A DNA stretch of 10,051 bases from Anaerolineae bacterium (GTDB lineage: Bacteria; Chloroflexota; Anaerolineae; Anaerolineales; Villigracilaceae). Where the stretch lies: the NCBI GenBank assembly GCA_017303735.1, contig JAFLCF010000162.1:1-10051 (forward strand), in the 5' to 3' direction. The translations under genes and the position numbers were made by a program. Numbering within the stretch: the first letter of the stretch is position 1; each line of letters starts with the position of its first letter. Under the pieces are notes generated by a model, which was given only the letters and a program-made list of their open reading frames with translations, was not told the origin of the DNA and ran no database searches. This document shows positions 1 to 6,548 of this stretch, piece by piece.

Positions 1-25
1 GAGACCATTCAACGTTCAAAGAATT

Positions 26-32
26 AAGGAGG
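26..32 (+). promoter_or_regulatory. Shine-Dalgarno site of the 133-residue ORF
   Basis: AAGGAGG lies 5 bases before the ATG at 38. It is a near-perfect anti-16S match and fixes the start of the downstream gene. Confidence 0.8.
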
Positions 33-37
33 CAGCC

Positions 38-439
38 ATGGAAAAGCGAACGAAAGATAACCCGTGGAAGTTAAAGACCCCGCCGCAAACCTCAGACTAT
101 GAAATGTACATCGATGAAAAAGATGGCAAGGAGATCATCGTCTGTGTGGTTGGAACCACCGTGCTGCATTATGACTATCGCTGTCTGAAAGACCTGCATG
201 CCATGTTGAAAAAACACGGCGATTGGATGGAGCTTGGCAGCAAGGATGAAAAACAGGAAGCCGTGGAAGGCACCGTGGAATATTGGGCGCGCTCGCCTCA
301 AAACCCAATCGGTGGCTGGTATGGGCTAAAGAAAGGCTTTCGCGGCCGCTTTGGCATGTACATCCCTCCGTTGATGGAAGCCCTGGGGCTTGCCGAAGTG
401 GAACATAACGCGCGCAACAACCGCATGCGTGCGAAGTAG
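38..439 (+). CDS. Small soluble protein of unknown function (133 aa)
   Basis: I do not recognise the family. The start is supported by a textbook AAGGAGG and the gene ends just before a strong terminator, so it is very likely real. The protein is charged and hydrophilic, with no signal peptide or membrane segment. Residues about 20-45 look like two or three beta strands (EMYIDEKDGKEIIVCVVGTT), followed by a helix around 48-60. A Trp/Gly/aromatic-rich segment at about 83-110 (EYWARSPQNPIGGWYGLKKG) looks like a conserved core. The tail is basic and ends in RNNRMRAK. It is the last or only gene of its transcript. Nothing ties it functionally to the transporter downstream, from which it is separated by a terminator and a promoter. 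It is probably a small cytoplasmic DUF protein; no function is proposed. Confidence 0.85.
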   Translation: MEKRTKDNPWKLKTPPQTSDYEMYIDEKDGKEIIVCVVGTTVLHYDYRCLKDLHAMLKKHGDWMELGSKDEKQEAVEGTVEYWARSPQNPIGGWYGLKKGFRGRFGMYIPPLMEALGLAEVEHNARNNRMRAK

Positions 440-462
440 CCTGGTCAGAATCAATATGGGTC

Positions 463-503
463 AAGGCGTATGTTGAAATGCTCAACATATGCCTTTTTCT
501 TTT
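463..503 (+). terminator. Intrinsic terminator after the 133-aa gene
   Basis: The arms 464-476 (AGGCGTATGTTGA) and 482-494 (TCAACATATGCCT) pair over 13 bp with a single G-T wobble and a 5-nt loop. The T-rich run TTTTTCTTTT follows. This is a classic Rho-independent terminator placed 24 bases after the stop codon. Confidence 0.9.
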
Positions 504-534
504 AATTAAATGCTAAAAGGGTTTTAACCGGGTA

Positions 535-565
535 TTGTTTTTCTTTTCACAAATTCAGATATAAT
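535..565 (+). promoter_or_regulatory. Possible upstream promoter with consensus -10
   Basis: A perfect TATAAT lies at 560-565. The -35 is weak: TTGTTT at 535-540 gives a 19-bp spacer, and the T-rich stretch at 538-543 gives 16. If used, it would give the phnD transcript a leader of about 170 nt that includes the palindrome at 649-669 and the hairpin at 689-704. The region is AT-rich, so a chance -10 match is possible. Confidence 0.35.
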
Positions 566-648
566 ATTGAGGTACCGCAAAAGTTGTAAAGACAAATTTC
601 ACTTCACTTGAATAGTGAGATCCATACTCATTTTTTAAGAGAAGCGTA

Positions 649-669
649 CTTGTTAACAATGTTAACAAG
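649..669. promoter_or_regulatory. 21-bp perfect palindrome, candidate operator
   Basis: CTTGTTAACA (649-658) and its exact complement TGTTAACAAG (660-669) flank a single A. Each arm contains the self-complementary hexamer GTTAAC, so the site also reads as a direct repeat with an 11-bp period. It covers the -35 and spacer of the candidate promoter at 650-678, which is where a repressor would act. The cognate regulator is not identifiable from the window. Confidence 0.65.
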
Positions 670-678
670 CGGTATCAT
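650..678 (+). promoter_or_regulatory. Candidate promoter of the phnDCE-like operon
   Basis: TTGTTA (650-655, 4 of 6 consensus) and TATCAT (673-678, 5 of 6) are separated by exactly 17 bp. The start would fall near 685, giving a leader of about 55 nt before the ATG at 741. The overlap with the palindrome strengthens the reading that this is the regulated promoter. Confidence 0.5.
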
Positions 679-688
679 CAACCTGTCA

Positions 689-704
689 GGGGTAGCCCTA
701 CCCC
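689..704 (+). promoter_or_regulatory. GC-rich leader hairpin before phnD
   Basis: GGGGTA (689-694) pairs with TACCCC (699-704) around the tetraloop GCCC; as plain DNA symmetry the arms are 7 bp with a 2-bp centre. It is followed by AAAATC, not a U run, so it is not a terminator. It would lie just inside the 5' end of the mRNA from the 650-678 promoter and could stabilise the transcript, or be a protein site. Confidence 0.4.
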
Positions 705-740
705 AAAATCATATCGATACACTAGTAAGAAGGAGAAAAA

Positions 741-1850
741 ATGAATAAACGTAATTTGTTCGTCCTGCTGTCACTCATCGTAACCATTTCGATGATGCTC
801 AGCGCCTGTGGTGCGCCCGCCACAGAAGCCCCAGTGGTAGAAGAACCAGTTGCCACCGAAGCCCCCACCGAAGAACCCACCGCCGAGCCCACTGAAGAAA
901 TGCCCGCCATCGGCTCGCCTGAACACCCCATCAAGGTGTTGTTCGTCCCCTCCGTGGATGCGAACGTAATCGTGACTGGCGGTGAAGTGATGGCTGCTGC
1001 ATTGAACGAAGCCACTGGATTGACCTTCGAAGTGGTTGTCCCGACCTCCTATGCCGCGACCATCGAAGAAATGTGCGCCTCCCCTGCCGACACCATGGCA
1101 TTCATCCCCGCCTTCGGTTATGTGCTCGCCAATGACCTCTGCGGTGTGGACGTTGCCTTCAAAGCCGTTCGCCGCGGCTGGGGCGTCTATTGGACCATGA
1201 TCGTCGTCGCCCGCGACAGCGACATTCAGTCCATTGAAGACCTCAACGGCAAGAAGTTCGCCTTCCCCGATGCCGGCTCCACCTCTGGCTACCTCGTTCC
1301 TTCCGTTATGCTGAAGGAAGCTGGCGTTGTACCCAGTGAAGAACTCGAAGCCGGCGGTCACCCGCAGGCTGTCCGCGCTGTGTACACCGGTGAAGCAGAT
1401 TTCGCCGCCGCGTTCTACAGCCCCTACGCTGCCCCTGAAGGCGGCACCAAGTGGGATCTCGGCATGGATCCTGAAGTTCCCGTTGATGTCAACAGCTGCG
1501 CGCTCAATGAAGATGGAAGCCAGTTGCTCTGCGAAGGCTACCGCATCCTCGATGCCCGCGCCAACATCCGCGAAGAGTTCCCCGATGTAGTCTCCAAGGT
1601 TCGCATCCTGATGCTCTCCCCCGACATCCCCAACGACACCATGTCCTTCGGACCTGAGTTCCCCGCTGAACTGCGCGCCCAGATCGAAGAAGCGCTGCTC
1701 GCCTTCGCCGAAACCGAAGCGTGGGGCACCTCCCTCGGTAGCGAAGACTTCTACGGCTGGTCTGGCATGGAAGCCGCCGCTGATGCGGAATATGACTTCA
1801 TCCGCAAGCTGGTTGTGGAATCCGGAACGACCATCGAGTCCCTCCGCTAA
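741..1850 (+). CDS. phnD: Phosphonate-type ABC transporter substrate-binding lipoprotein (PhnD-like)
   Basis: This is the extracytoplasmic receptor that captures a phosphonate, phosphite or phosphate-ester ligand and delivers it to the PhnE-like permease. The start follows GAAGGAG at 729-735. Residues 1-23 form a lipoprotein signal: basic MNKR, a hydrophobic run, and lipobox LSAC with Cys23 as the acylation site. Residues 24-60 are a Pro/Thr/Glu-rich tether. The PhnD-like domain begins near 64 (IKVLFVPSVDAN) and carries the family's STSGY loop at 180-184, which lines the phosphonate pocket in known members. GEADFAAAFYS (217-227) and SPDIPNDTMSFGPEFP (293-308) are also typical. C253 and C264 bracket a short insertion and could form a disulfide. 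The length, 369 aa, is slightly above usual because of the tether. The ligand cannot be read from the sequence: phosphate, phosphite and organic phosphonates all remain possible. Confidence 0.92.
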   Translation: MNKRNLFVLLSLIVTISMMLSACGAPATEAPVVEEPVATEAPTEEPTAEPTEEMPAIGSPEHPIKVLFVPSVDANVIVTGGEVMAAALNEATGLTFEVVVPTSYAATIEEMCASPADTMAFIPAFGYVLANDLCGVDVAFKAVRRGWGVYWTMIVVARDSDIQSIEDLNGKKFAFPDAGSTSGYLVPSVMLKEAGVVPSEELEAGGHPQAVRAVYTGEADFAAAFYSPYAAPEGGTKWDLGMDPEVPVDVNSCALNEDGSQLLCEGYRILDARANIREEFPDVVSKVRILMLSPDIPNDTMSFGPEFPAELRAQIEEALLAFAETEAWGTSLGSEDFYGWSGMEAAADAEYDFIRKLVVESGTTIESLR

Positions 1851-1870
1851 AAATTTAATTACAGTAATCC

Positions 1871-1900
1871 ATTCGGGCAGGGATTTCTCCCTGCCCGAAT
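1871..1900 (+). terminator. Hairpin between phnD and phnC (attenuator or mRNA stabiliser)
   Basis: The arms ATTCGGGCAGGGA (1871-1883) and TCCCTGCCCGAAT (1888-1900) pair perfectly over 13 bp with loop TTTC. The following bases, TCGTCTTTATC, are only moderately T-rich. It is therefore probably a leaky terminator, or a 3' stabiliser that raises binding-protein mRNA relative to phnC and phnE, as known for other binding-protein operons. It starts 20 bases after the phnD stop. Confidence 0.7.
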
Positions 1901-1905
1901 TCGTC

Positions 1906-1934
1906 TTTATCAAAGCCATTTTTCTTCTTATAAT
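1906..1934 (+). promoter_or_regulatory. Possible secondary promoter upstream of phnC
   Basis: A perfect TATAAT lies at 1929-1934, with a poor -35 (TTTATC, 1906-1911) at 17 bp. It sits just after the phnD hairpin, in a 147-bp gap that is unusually long for an operon interior. It could restart transcription of phnC-phnE past the hairpin. The evidence is the -10 alone. Confidence 0.3.
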
Positions 1935-1997
1935 GGGGGCAATGTACGTTGGATTCTTAATTATGCAAAAATCATTACAGATTGCGAGAACCCATTC

Positions 1998-2750
1998 ATG
2001 CTTCAAGTAAAAAACCTGACAAAGATCTACGACGGGGGCGTCAAAGCGCTGGACAATGTCACATTCGATGTGCCAAAAGGACAATTCCTCGCTGTGATCG
2101 GGTTAAGCGGCTCGGGCAAATCCACTTTGCTGCGCTGCATCAACCGCCTCATCGACCCGACCGCGGGGCAGATCTTGTGGGATGGTGAAGATATCACCGC
2201 CGCCACCCCAGAGGAGATGCGCCGCATCCGCCGCAAGATCGGCATGGTCTTCCAACACTTCAACCTGGTGCATCGCTCAAAAGTGGTGACCAACGTCCTC
2301 GCTGGGCGGCTTGGGTATGTGAACCCGGCCTGGAGTCTCTTAAACCGCTTCTCCAAGGCAGATATGGACAAGGCGCTCAAACAAATGGAACGTGTGGGCA
2401 TCGCCGATAAAGCCTATCAGCGTGCCGACGAATTAAGCGGCGGACAGCAGCAGCGCGTCGGCATCGCACGCGCACTCATGCAGGACCCGAACATGATCCT
2501 CGCCGATGAGCCAGTTGCCAGCCTTGACCCTGTTCTCGCGCACAGCATCATGAAACACCTTGAAGAGATCAACAAGAACGACGGCGTAACGGTGTTGTGC
2601 AGCCTGCACTTCCTCGATCTTGTACACCGCTATGCCGATCGTGTTATCGCCCTCAATCAGGGGCAGCTTGTCTTTGAGGGATTGCCCAGCGAGATCGATG
2701 ATAAAAAATTCAAAGACATCTATGGGCGTGATGCAGAAAGGGTGGGCTAG
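1998..2750 (+). CDS. phnC: Phosphonate-type ABC transporter ATP-binding protein (PhnC-like)
   Basis: This is the cytoplasmic ATPase that powers import through the PhnE-like permease. All ABC signatures are visible: Walker A GLSGSGKST (35-43), Q-loop Gln86 (VFQHFNLV), signature LSGGQ (146-150) followed by QQRVGIARAL, Walker B MILADE with D170/E171, D-loop SLDP (175-178) and H-loop His204 (CSLHFLD). The HFNLVHRSKVVTNVLAGRLG stretch (87-106) after the Q-loop is typical of PhnC. The length, 250 aa, matches the family. The ATG at 1998 gives the standard N-terminus (MLQVKNLTKIY), but it has no clear Shine-Dalgarno; only GCGAGAA lies upstream. The phnE-like gene starts 2 bp after the stop, so the two are translationally linked. 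Confidence 0.95.
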   Translation: MLQVKNLTKIYDGGVKALDNVTFDVPKGQFLAVIGLSGSGKSTLLRCINRLIDPTAGQILWDGEDITAATPEEMRRIRRKIGMVFQHFNLVHRSKVVTNVLAGRLGYVNPAWSLLNRFSKADMDKALKQMERVGIADKAYQRADELSGGQQQRVGIARALMQDPNMILADEPVASLDPVLAHSIMKHLEEINKNDGVTVLCSLHFLDLVHRYADRVIALNQGQLVFEGLPSEIDDKKFKDIYGRDAERVG

Positions 2751-2752
2751 CC

Positions 2753-4594
2753 ATGAAAGATAATAACCATAATAAAAAATCCTCTCTTTTGAGATCACTA
2801 AGCGTAGGGCTTGCCTTTCTGGCTGGCACGATCATCTATGCATATGGCTTCGAGATCACCAAAATCGATCTTGAAGAATTGCGCAGTGAACGCCGTCAGG
2901 AAAGCCTTGTGCGAGTTACCCGAGCATTGGCACAGCCTGATATTTTTGAATACGAAAAAGAGGTTGAAATCTTCACTGCCCCCGTCTATGTGACATGCCC
3001 GGCAGGCGGCGCAACGGTTGAAGCGCCAGACACCGCCGGACCGTACGTAGTTGTCACCCCAACCTGTGCCGAACCCGGTGAGACGGTCACCATCGAAGGC
3101 TTCAACTTCTACCCCGGCTCCAACGGACCCATTCGCTTTGTACCCGGCAATGACCCGACCAATGTAGTTGAACTTGGCAACGAAACCGCCATTGTGGATG
3201 CAGAAGGTTACTTTGTTGCCACCCTCGAACTGCCAAACCGCCCCAGCGATGATGTACAGTACATCCGCACCACCATGCGCCGCAACATCGGGGCTCCCAT
3301 GTTCACGCAAACAGCAAAGGACACTTGGGAAAAGATCATCGAAACCGTGTTCCTTGCATTGCTGGCAACTACATTGGGAACTATCCTTGCCATTCCGCTC
3401 AGCTTCATTGCGGCGCGTAACCTAATGAAACCGGTGCGCAGCCCGCTGGCGAGCATTTCACTCTCCACACTTGGCTGGCCGATCGGGATTGCTATTGGTT
3501 TGTTTGTCGTCAACATGGTTTCCGATTTCACAACACCTTTAACCTCCAATATTTTCGGCAACATCATCAGCGTTGTGATTGCACCTCTCATTCTGAGCTT
3601 TACGATCCGCTGGGCATTGCCACAGGATGATATTGCCGCACCACCACTTGGAGTTCGCATTGGCAGGCTGGCAGTGCTCTTCGTGTCGGCATTAATCGGC
3701 TTCTTCTGGATGTATCAATTGGCAGGCTTGATGATCAATGCAGGTTCGGGCATTGAAGCTTCACTGGGTTCTTTTGCCTTCCTTGGAGGATTCCTCTTCC
3801 AACTCGGTGACATCCTAAAAGTAATCACTCCCGCCCTTGGCGCACTTGCTGCAGGTGGTGTGTTAAGTAATTTCCTCAGTAAACTCGGGCAACGCACCTC
3901 TGAAAAACTACCTGAGGTCACAGTCAAAACCTTGAACCTGATCACCTCCGCAGCGGCTGGCGCAACCGTTCTCGGCTTGCTCGGCTGGCTGGTGGAATGG
4001 CTGTATCAGATCGGTAGACCCGAATATACCCAAACCGGACCCATCCTTGTTGGCGCCGCACTTGGGCTTCTTCTCGCGATCTTCACCAAAGCCAAAGATA
4101 CACTGCCAACAGGCTTAGTGATTTACTACATCACACGCACCATCCTGAACTCATTGCGTTCGGTGGAAGCATTGGTGATGGCGATCGTGTTCGTGATCGC
4201 TGTAGGCATCGGTCCCTTTGCAGGTGTGATGGCGCTGGGCTTGCATACCATTGTGAGTTTGGCAAAGTTGTACTCCGAACAAGTGGAAAGCATTCAAGCT
4301 GGACCCCTGGAAGCCATCACTGCTACAGGCGCGAATCGTTTGCAGACCATTATCTACGCCGTGGTACCTCAGATCGTGCCGCCGTACATTTCCTACACCA
4401 TGTACCGCTGGGATATCAACGTGCGCATGTCCACCATCATTGGTTTTGTAGGCGGTGGTGGTATCGGCTTCCTACTACAGCAGAATATCAATCTGCTTAA
4501 CTATCGCGCTGCCAGCGCACAGATGATCGCAATCGCTGTGGTCGTCTCGTTGATGGACTACGTCAGCTCGGTGATGCGCGAAAAGGTTGTGTAA
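2753..4594 (+). CDS. phnE: Enlarged phosphonate-type ABC transporter permease (PhnE-like, 613 aa)
   Basis: This is the membrane subunit that passes the ligand from the PhnD-like protein into the cytoplasm. Canonical PhnE blocks are present. FLALLATTLGTILAIPLSF (200-218) with AARN (220-223) is the first core helix. RTILNSLRSVEALVMAIVFV to FAGVMALGLHT (462-499) follows. The coupling loop is IQAGPLEAITATGANRLQTI (514-533), and YRWDINVRMSTIIGFVGGGG is at 551-570. The family is usually about 260-290 aa; two additions account for the excess. First, an N-terminal TM (about 12-32) is followed by a roughly 160-residue outside domain containing C82, C105 and the Ig/IPT-like stretch PGETVTIEGFNFYPGS (108-123). 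Second, a hydrophobic insertion of about 235 residues (226-460) with around six predicted TM helices lies between two core segments that are nearly adjacent in ordinary PhnE. The frame is open throughout. The start lies 2 bp after phnC, with AAAGGG inside the phnC end as ribosome site. Confidence 0.9.
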   Translation: MKDNNHNKKSSLLRSLSVGLAFLAGTIIYAYGFEITKIDLEELRSERRQESLVRVTRALAQPDIFEYEKEVEIFTAPVYVTCPAGGATVEAPDTAGPYVVVTPTCAEPGETVTIEGFNFYPGSNGPIRFVPGNDPTNVVELGNETAIVDAEGYFVATLELPNRPSDDVQYIRTTMRRNIGAPMFTQTAKDTWEKIIETVFLALLATTLGTILAIPLSFIAARNLMKPVRSPLASISLSTLGWPIGIAIGLFVVNMVSDFTTPLTSNIFGNIISVVIAPLILSFTIRWALPQDDIAAPPLGVRIGRLAVLFVSALIGFFWMYQLAGLMINAGSGIEASLGSFAFLGGFLFQLGDILKVITPALGALAAGGVLSNFLSKLGQRTSEKLPEVTVKTLNLITSAAAGATVLGLLGWLVEWLYQIGRPEYTQTGPILVGAALGLLLAIFTKAKDTLPTGLVIYYITRTILNSLRSVEALVMAIVFVIAVGIGPFAGVMALGLHTIVSLAKLYSEQVESIQAGPLEAITATGANRLQTIIYAVVPQIVPPYISYTMYRWDINVRMSTIIGFVGGGGIGFLLQQNINLLNYRAASAQMIAIAVVVSLMDYVSSVMREKVV

Positions 4595-4602
4595 CAAATC
4601 TT

Positions 4603-4650
4603 GGTAATAAAAAAGGACTGGCATTTGGATGCCAGTCCTTTTTTATTACC
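4603..4650. terminator. Bidirectional terminator between convergent operons
   Basis: The arms 4603-4624 and 4629-4650 are perfect 22-bp complements around the loop TTGG. The core GGACTGGCAT is flanked by A6 on the left and T6 on the right, so both strands have a GC stem followed by a U run. It ends 2 bases before the stop codon of the opposing gene and 8 bases after the phnE-like stop, so it serves both transcripts. Confidence 0.95.
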
Positions 4651-4652
4651 GG

Positions 4653-5870
4653 TTATTTATTCTTCATCCCCAAATATTCCAAATACATCGTCAACCCGTT
4701 GACCCAATGTTGCACCCCATCCACACGAATGGAGGGATCTTCACAGGTGTTGACCAGACCACCTTTGTAATGGTCGATCATCCCATCTACGAATGAAAAG
4801 GTACAGTCATTGGCTGGGAATTGGCGCGCTTGTACAAATGTGATGAATGTTTTTATTTCGCGGTCAAGCCCGGCAGATTCTACATCGGAAAGGGTAAGCG
4901 CCTGTGCAATGGATGATAAGGCTTCGATCTTGGTGGCGGTTGCAATGCTGGAATTTGCCGGATTTAACGAACGGATCTGCCCGGCGATGATGAGGTCTGC
5001 GATCTGATCAGCATAGTTTTGATCTGCCTGGCTGAGTTGATCTAAACGGGCGAACAAAGCCAGTGCATACCCATGCCCGTAATCTTCCGTTACGGTTTGA
5101 GCGAGCATGAAATAATTGACTTCATGAGCTTGTTCGAGCCAAAACTCATTGCTCGTCATTTCATAGAGTTGCAACAAAGCTGCTACTGCTTCACCGTTGA
5201 ACGTTGGGTCAAAATAATTAGGGTCGACTGTTCCGCCAATATGCGGGTTGAAGGAATGATACAAACCACCTTCAGGTCGGCGCATGGAGACAATAAAGTA
5301 GCCCAGTTCAACGGCGTCGCCCAGCAGGTTTCGGTCACCTAACATCACGCTTCCGTTTGCCAGCCAACGTTTGTAGATGGCATCAATGGTCACACTTGCA
5401 CCACCCAGCGGACAACTCCCATTGGTATAGAGACAAGCTCCTTTGAAATGGTCGGGGTCGGTCAGTAGATTGGAAAGATAATGTTCAAGAGCACGGTCAG
5501 CGGCTTCGCAATAGACTGTCTCATTTGCAACACGACACACCGTGTACAACGCACTTGTTCCGCCCATCAAGCGAATGTAAGAAGGGGTGGATGAACGGTC
5601 ATTGGTAAGGATGTTTACCTGATATGCCAATTCACCATTCGCCAGTTGTTGGCGGATGAGATAATCTCCTGCCGCCGTAATGGATCGTTTCAATGGGTTG
5701 TTCGCCAGCGGCAGAACATCTGGTGCATTTGCAGAAATAACCGCAGTGGACACAGGCACGTCTTCTGTTGCAACAACCTGTGTTTGTGTTTGCTCGGAAT
5801 TACTCCAAATGTATGTAATGCCCGCCAAGGCAAGGATGGAAATGAGGATGGGAAAAATTCGTTTCCGCAT
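4653..5870 (-). CDS. Secreted or membrane-anchored alpha-rich protein, possible alpha/alpha toroid (405 aa)
   Basis: The N-terminus has a short basic head (MRKR) and a hydrophobic segment (residues 5-22), which is a signal peptide or anchor, followed by a Thr/Val/Ala-rich linker to about 55. The rest is a chain of amphipathic helices with Gly turns, such as GGTSALYTVCR (103-113) and YFDPTFNGEAVAALLQLYEM (219-238). This recalls the alpha/alpha-toroid fold of carbohydrate-active and terpenoid-cyclase-like proteins, but I cannot place it in a named family. Six cysteines fall as three close pairs (112/121, 146/153, 356/376), consistent with disulfides outside the cytoplasm. D162, E199, E200, H205 and D221 are candidate active-site acids or histidine but are unproven. 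It is the last gene of the minus-strand cluster, 21 bp after the HAD gene, with no strong Shine-Dalgarno. Confidence 0.8.
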   Translation of the reverse strand: MRKRIFPILISILALAGITYIWSNSEQTQTQVVATEDVPVSTAVISANAPDVLPLANNPLKRSITAAGDYLIRQQLANGELAYQVNILTNDRSSTPSYIRLMGGTSALYTVCRVANETVYCEAADRALEHYLSNLLTDPDHFKGACLYTNGSCPLGGASVTIDAIYKRWLANGSVMLGDRNLLGDAVELGYFIVSMRRPEGGLYHSFNPHIGGTVDPNYFDPTFNGEAVAALLQLYEMTSNEFWLEQAHEVNYFMLAQTVTEDYGHGYALALFARLDQLSQADQNYADQIADLIIAGQIRSLNPANSSIATATKIEALSSIAQALTLSDVESAGLDREIKTFITFVQARQFPANDCTFSFVDGMIDHYKGGLVNTCEDPSIRVDGVQHWVNGLTMYLEYLGMKNK

Positions 5871-5891
5871 GGTTTCTACAAAACGTGTCTT

Positions 5892-6548
5892 TTACTTGTT
5901 CATTAAATCGTGCAGGGTTAACTCAGCCAGAGAGGAGACGGTAAGATCCCCTTGCACATTCATCCTTGCGGTCAGCGGATTTGGTACCGCCACCACGAAT
6001 ACACCGGCGCGTTTTGATGCAAGGACCCCATTGGGAGAATCTTCAAAGACCACCGCTTCAGTTTTATCTACTTGCAGGGTTTCCAACGCTTTCAAATAAA
6101 TATCGGGGTGGGGCTTGGTGCGCCCCGGCGCGACATCGTCTTGGCAGATGATGTGATCAAAATGATGATAAATATCCAGCCGCTTCGTATGCGTATCAAC
6201 CCAGGAGTGCGGGGAACTGGAACCGATGGCAACTTTCAAGCCGTGTTTTTTTCCGGCGTGGATCATATCCATGATGCCGGGCAGGATGGGGTTGGCGTGG
6301 ATGATCGCATCCGCTTCCAGCCTGTAGCGGGCTCGAAGGGAAACAGGATCCAGCCGTCCCTGAGAAAGAAGCGAGAGATTCTGGGCAGGGTCAAAGGTTG
6401 AGATACCGTATCCGCCCACGGTTTTTTCCCATTCTTCTACGGGGAGTTCAAATCCATGTTCGTTGTAAATAGACTGCCAAACCAAAACTTCGGGTGTCTC
6501 AGTGTCGAGGATCAGCCCGTCGAAATCGAAGATCAATGCTTTTATCAT
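5892..6548 (-). CDS. HAD-superfamily phosphatase, beta-phosphoglucomutase-like subfamily
   Basis: This is a cytoplasmic phosphohydrolase or phosphomutase, 218 aa, the usual size. Motif I is DFDGLILDTE, with nucleophile D8 and acid/base D10. A helical C1-type cap spans about 15-80. Motif II is GSSS (109-112). Motif III is K145 in TKPHPDIY, and motif IV is FEDSPNG with E169 and D170 for magnesium. All catalytic residues are present. The substrate is not predictable. Beta-PGM, sugar-phosphate phosphatase and nucleotide-clearing enzymes all share this layout. Its position downstream of PLP synthase makes a vitamer phosphate a conceivable but untested substrate. The ATG directly abuts the TAA of the preceding gene (TAAATG), so the two are translationally coupled. 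Confidence 0.92.
   Translation of the reverse strand: MIKALIFDFDGLILDTETPEVLVWQSIYNEHGFELPVEEWEKTVGGYGISTFDPAQNLSLLSQGRLDPVSLRARYRLEADAIIHANPILPGIMDMIHAGKKHGLKVAIGSSSPHSWVDTHTKRLDIYHHFDHIICQDDVAPGRTKPHPDIYLKALETLQVDKTEAVVFEDSPNGVLASKRAGVFVVAVPNPLTARMNVQGDLTVSSLAELTLHDLMNK

Noticed and set aside
604..618. Small inverted repeat TCACT-N5-AGTGA in the importer upstream region
   Set aside because: Only 5-bp arms in AT-rich DNA and no position relative to a promoter that gives it meaning; likely chance.
440..740. Possible riboswitch or other structured RNA ahead of the phnD-like gene
   Set aside because: Apart from the terminator, the palindrome and one short GC hairpin, I see no multi-stem conserved layout or anti-Shine-Dalgarno pairing.
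1963..2010. 15-codon mini-ORF (MQKSLQIARTHSCFK) overlapping the phnC start, considered as a leader peptide
   Set aside because: No Shine-Dalgarno before its ATG and no attenuator structure tied to it; probably the tail of an unrelated reading frame.
771..2084. 437-residue open frame on the minus strand opposite the phnD-like gene
   Set aside because: It lies antisense to an intact PhnD-like lipoprotein gene, and its translation is a low-complexity Gly/Phe/His/Glu-rich shadow of that gene's codon bias.
2798..3310. 170-residue minus-strand frame opposite the phnE-like gene
   Set aside because: Antisense to the periplasmic domain of the permease; Gly/Phe-rich shadow composition and no ribosome site.
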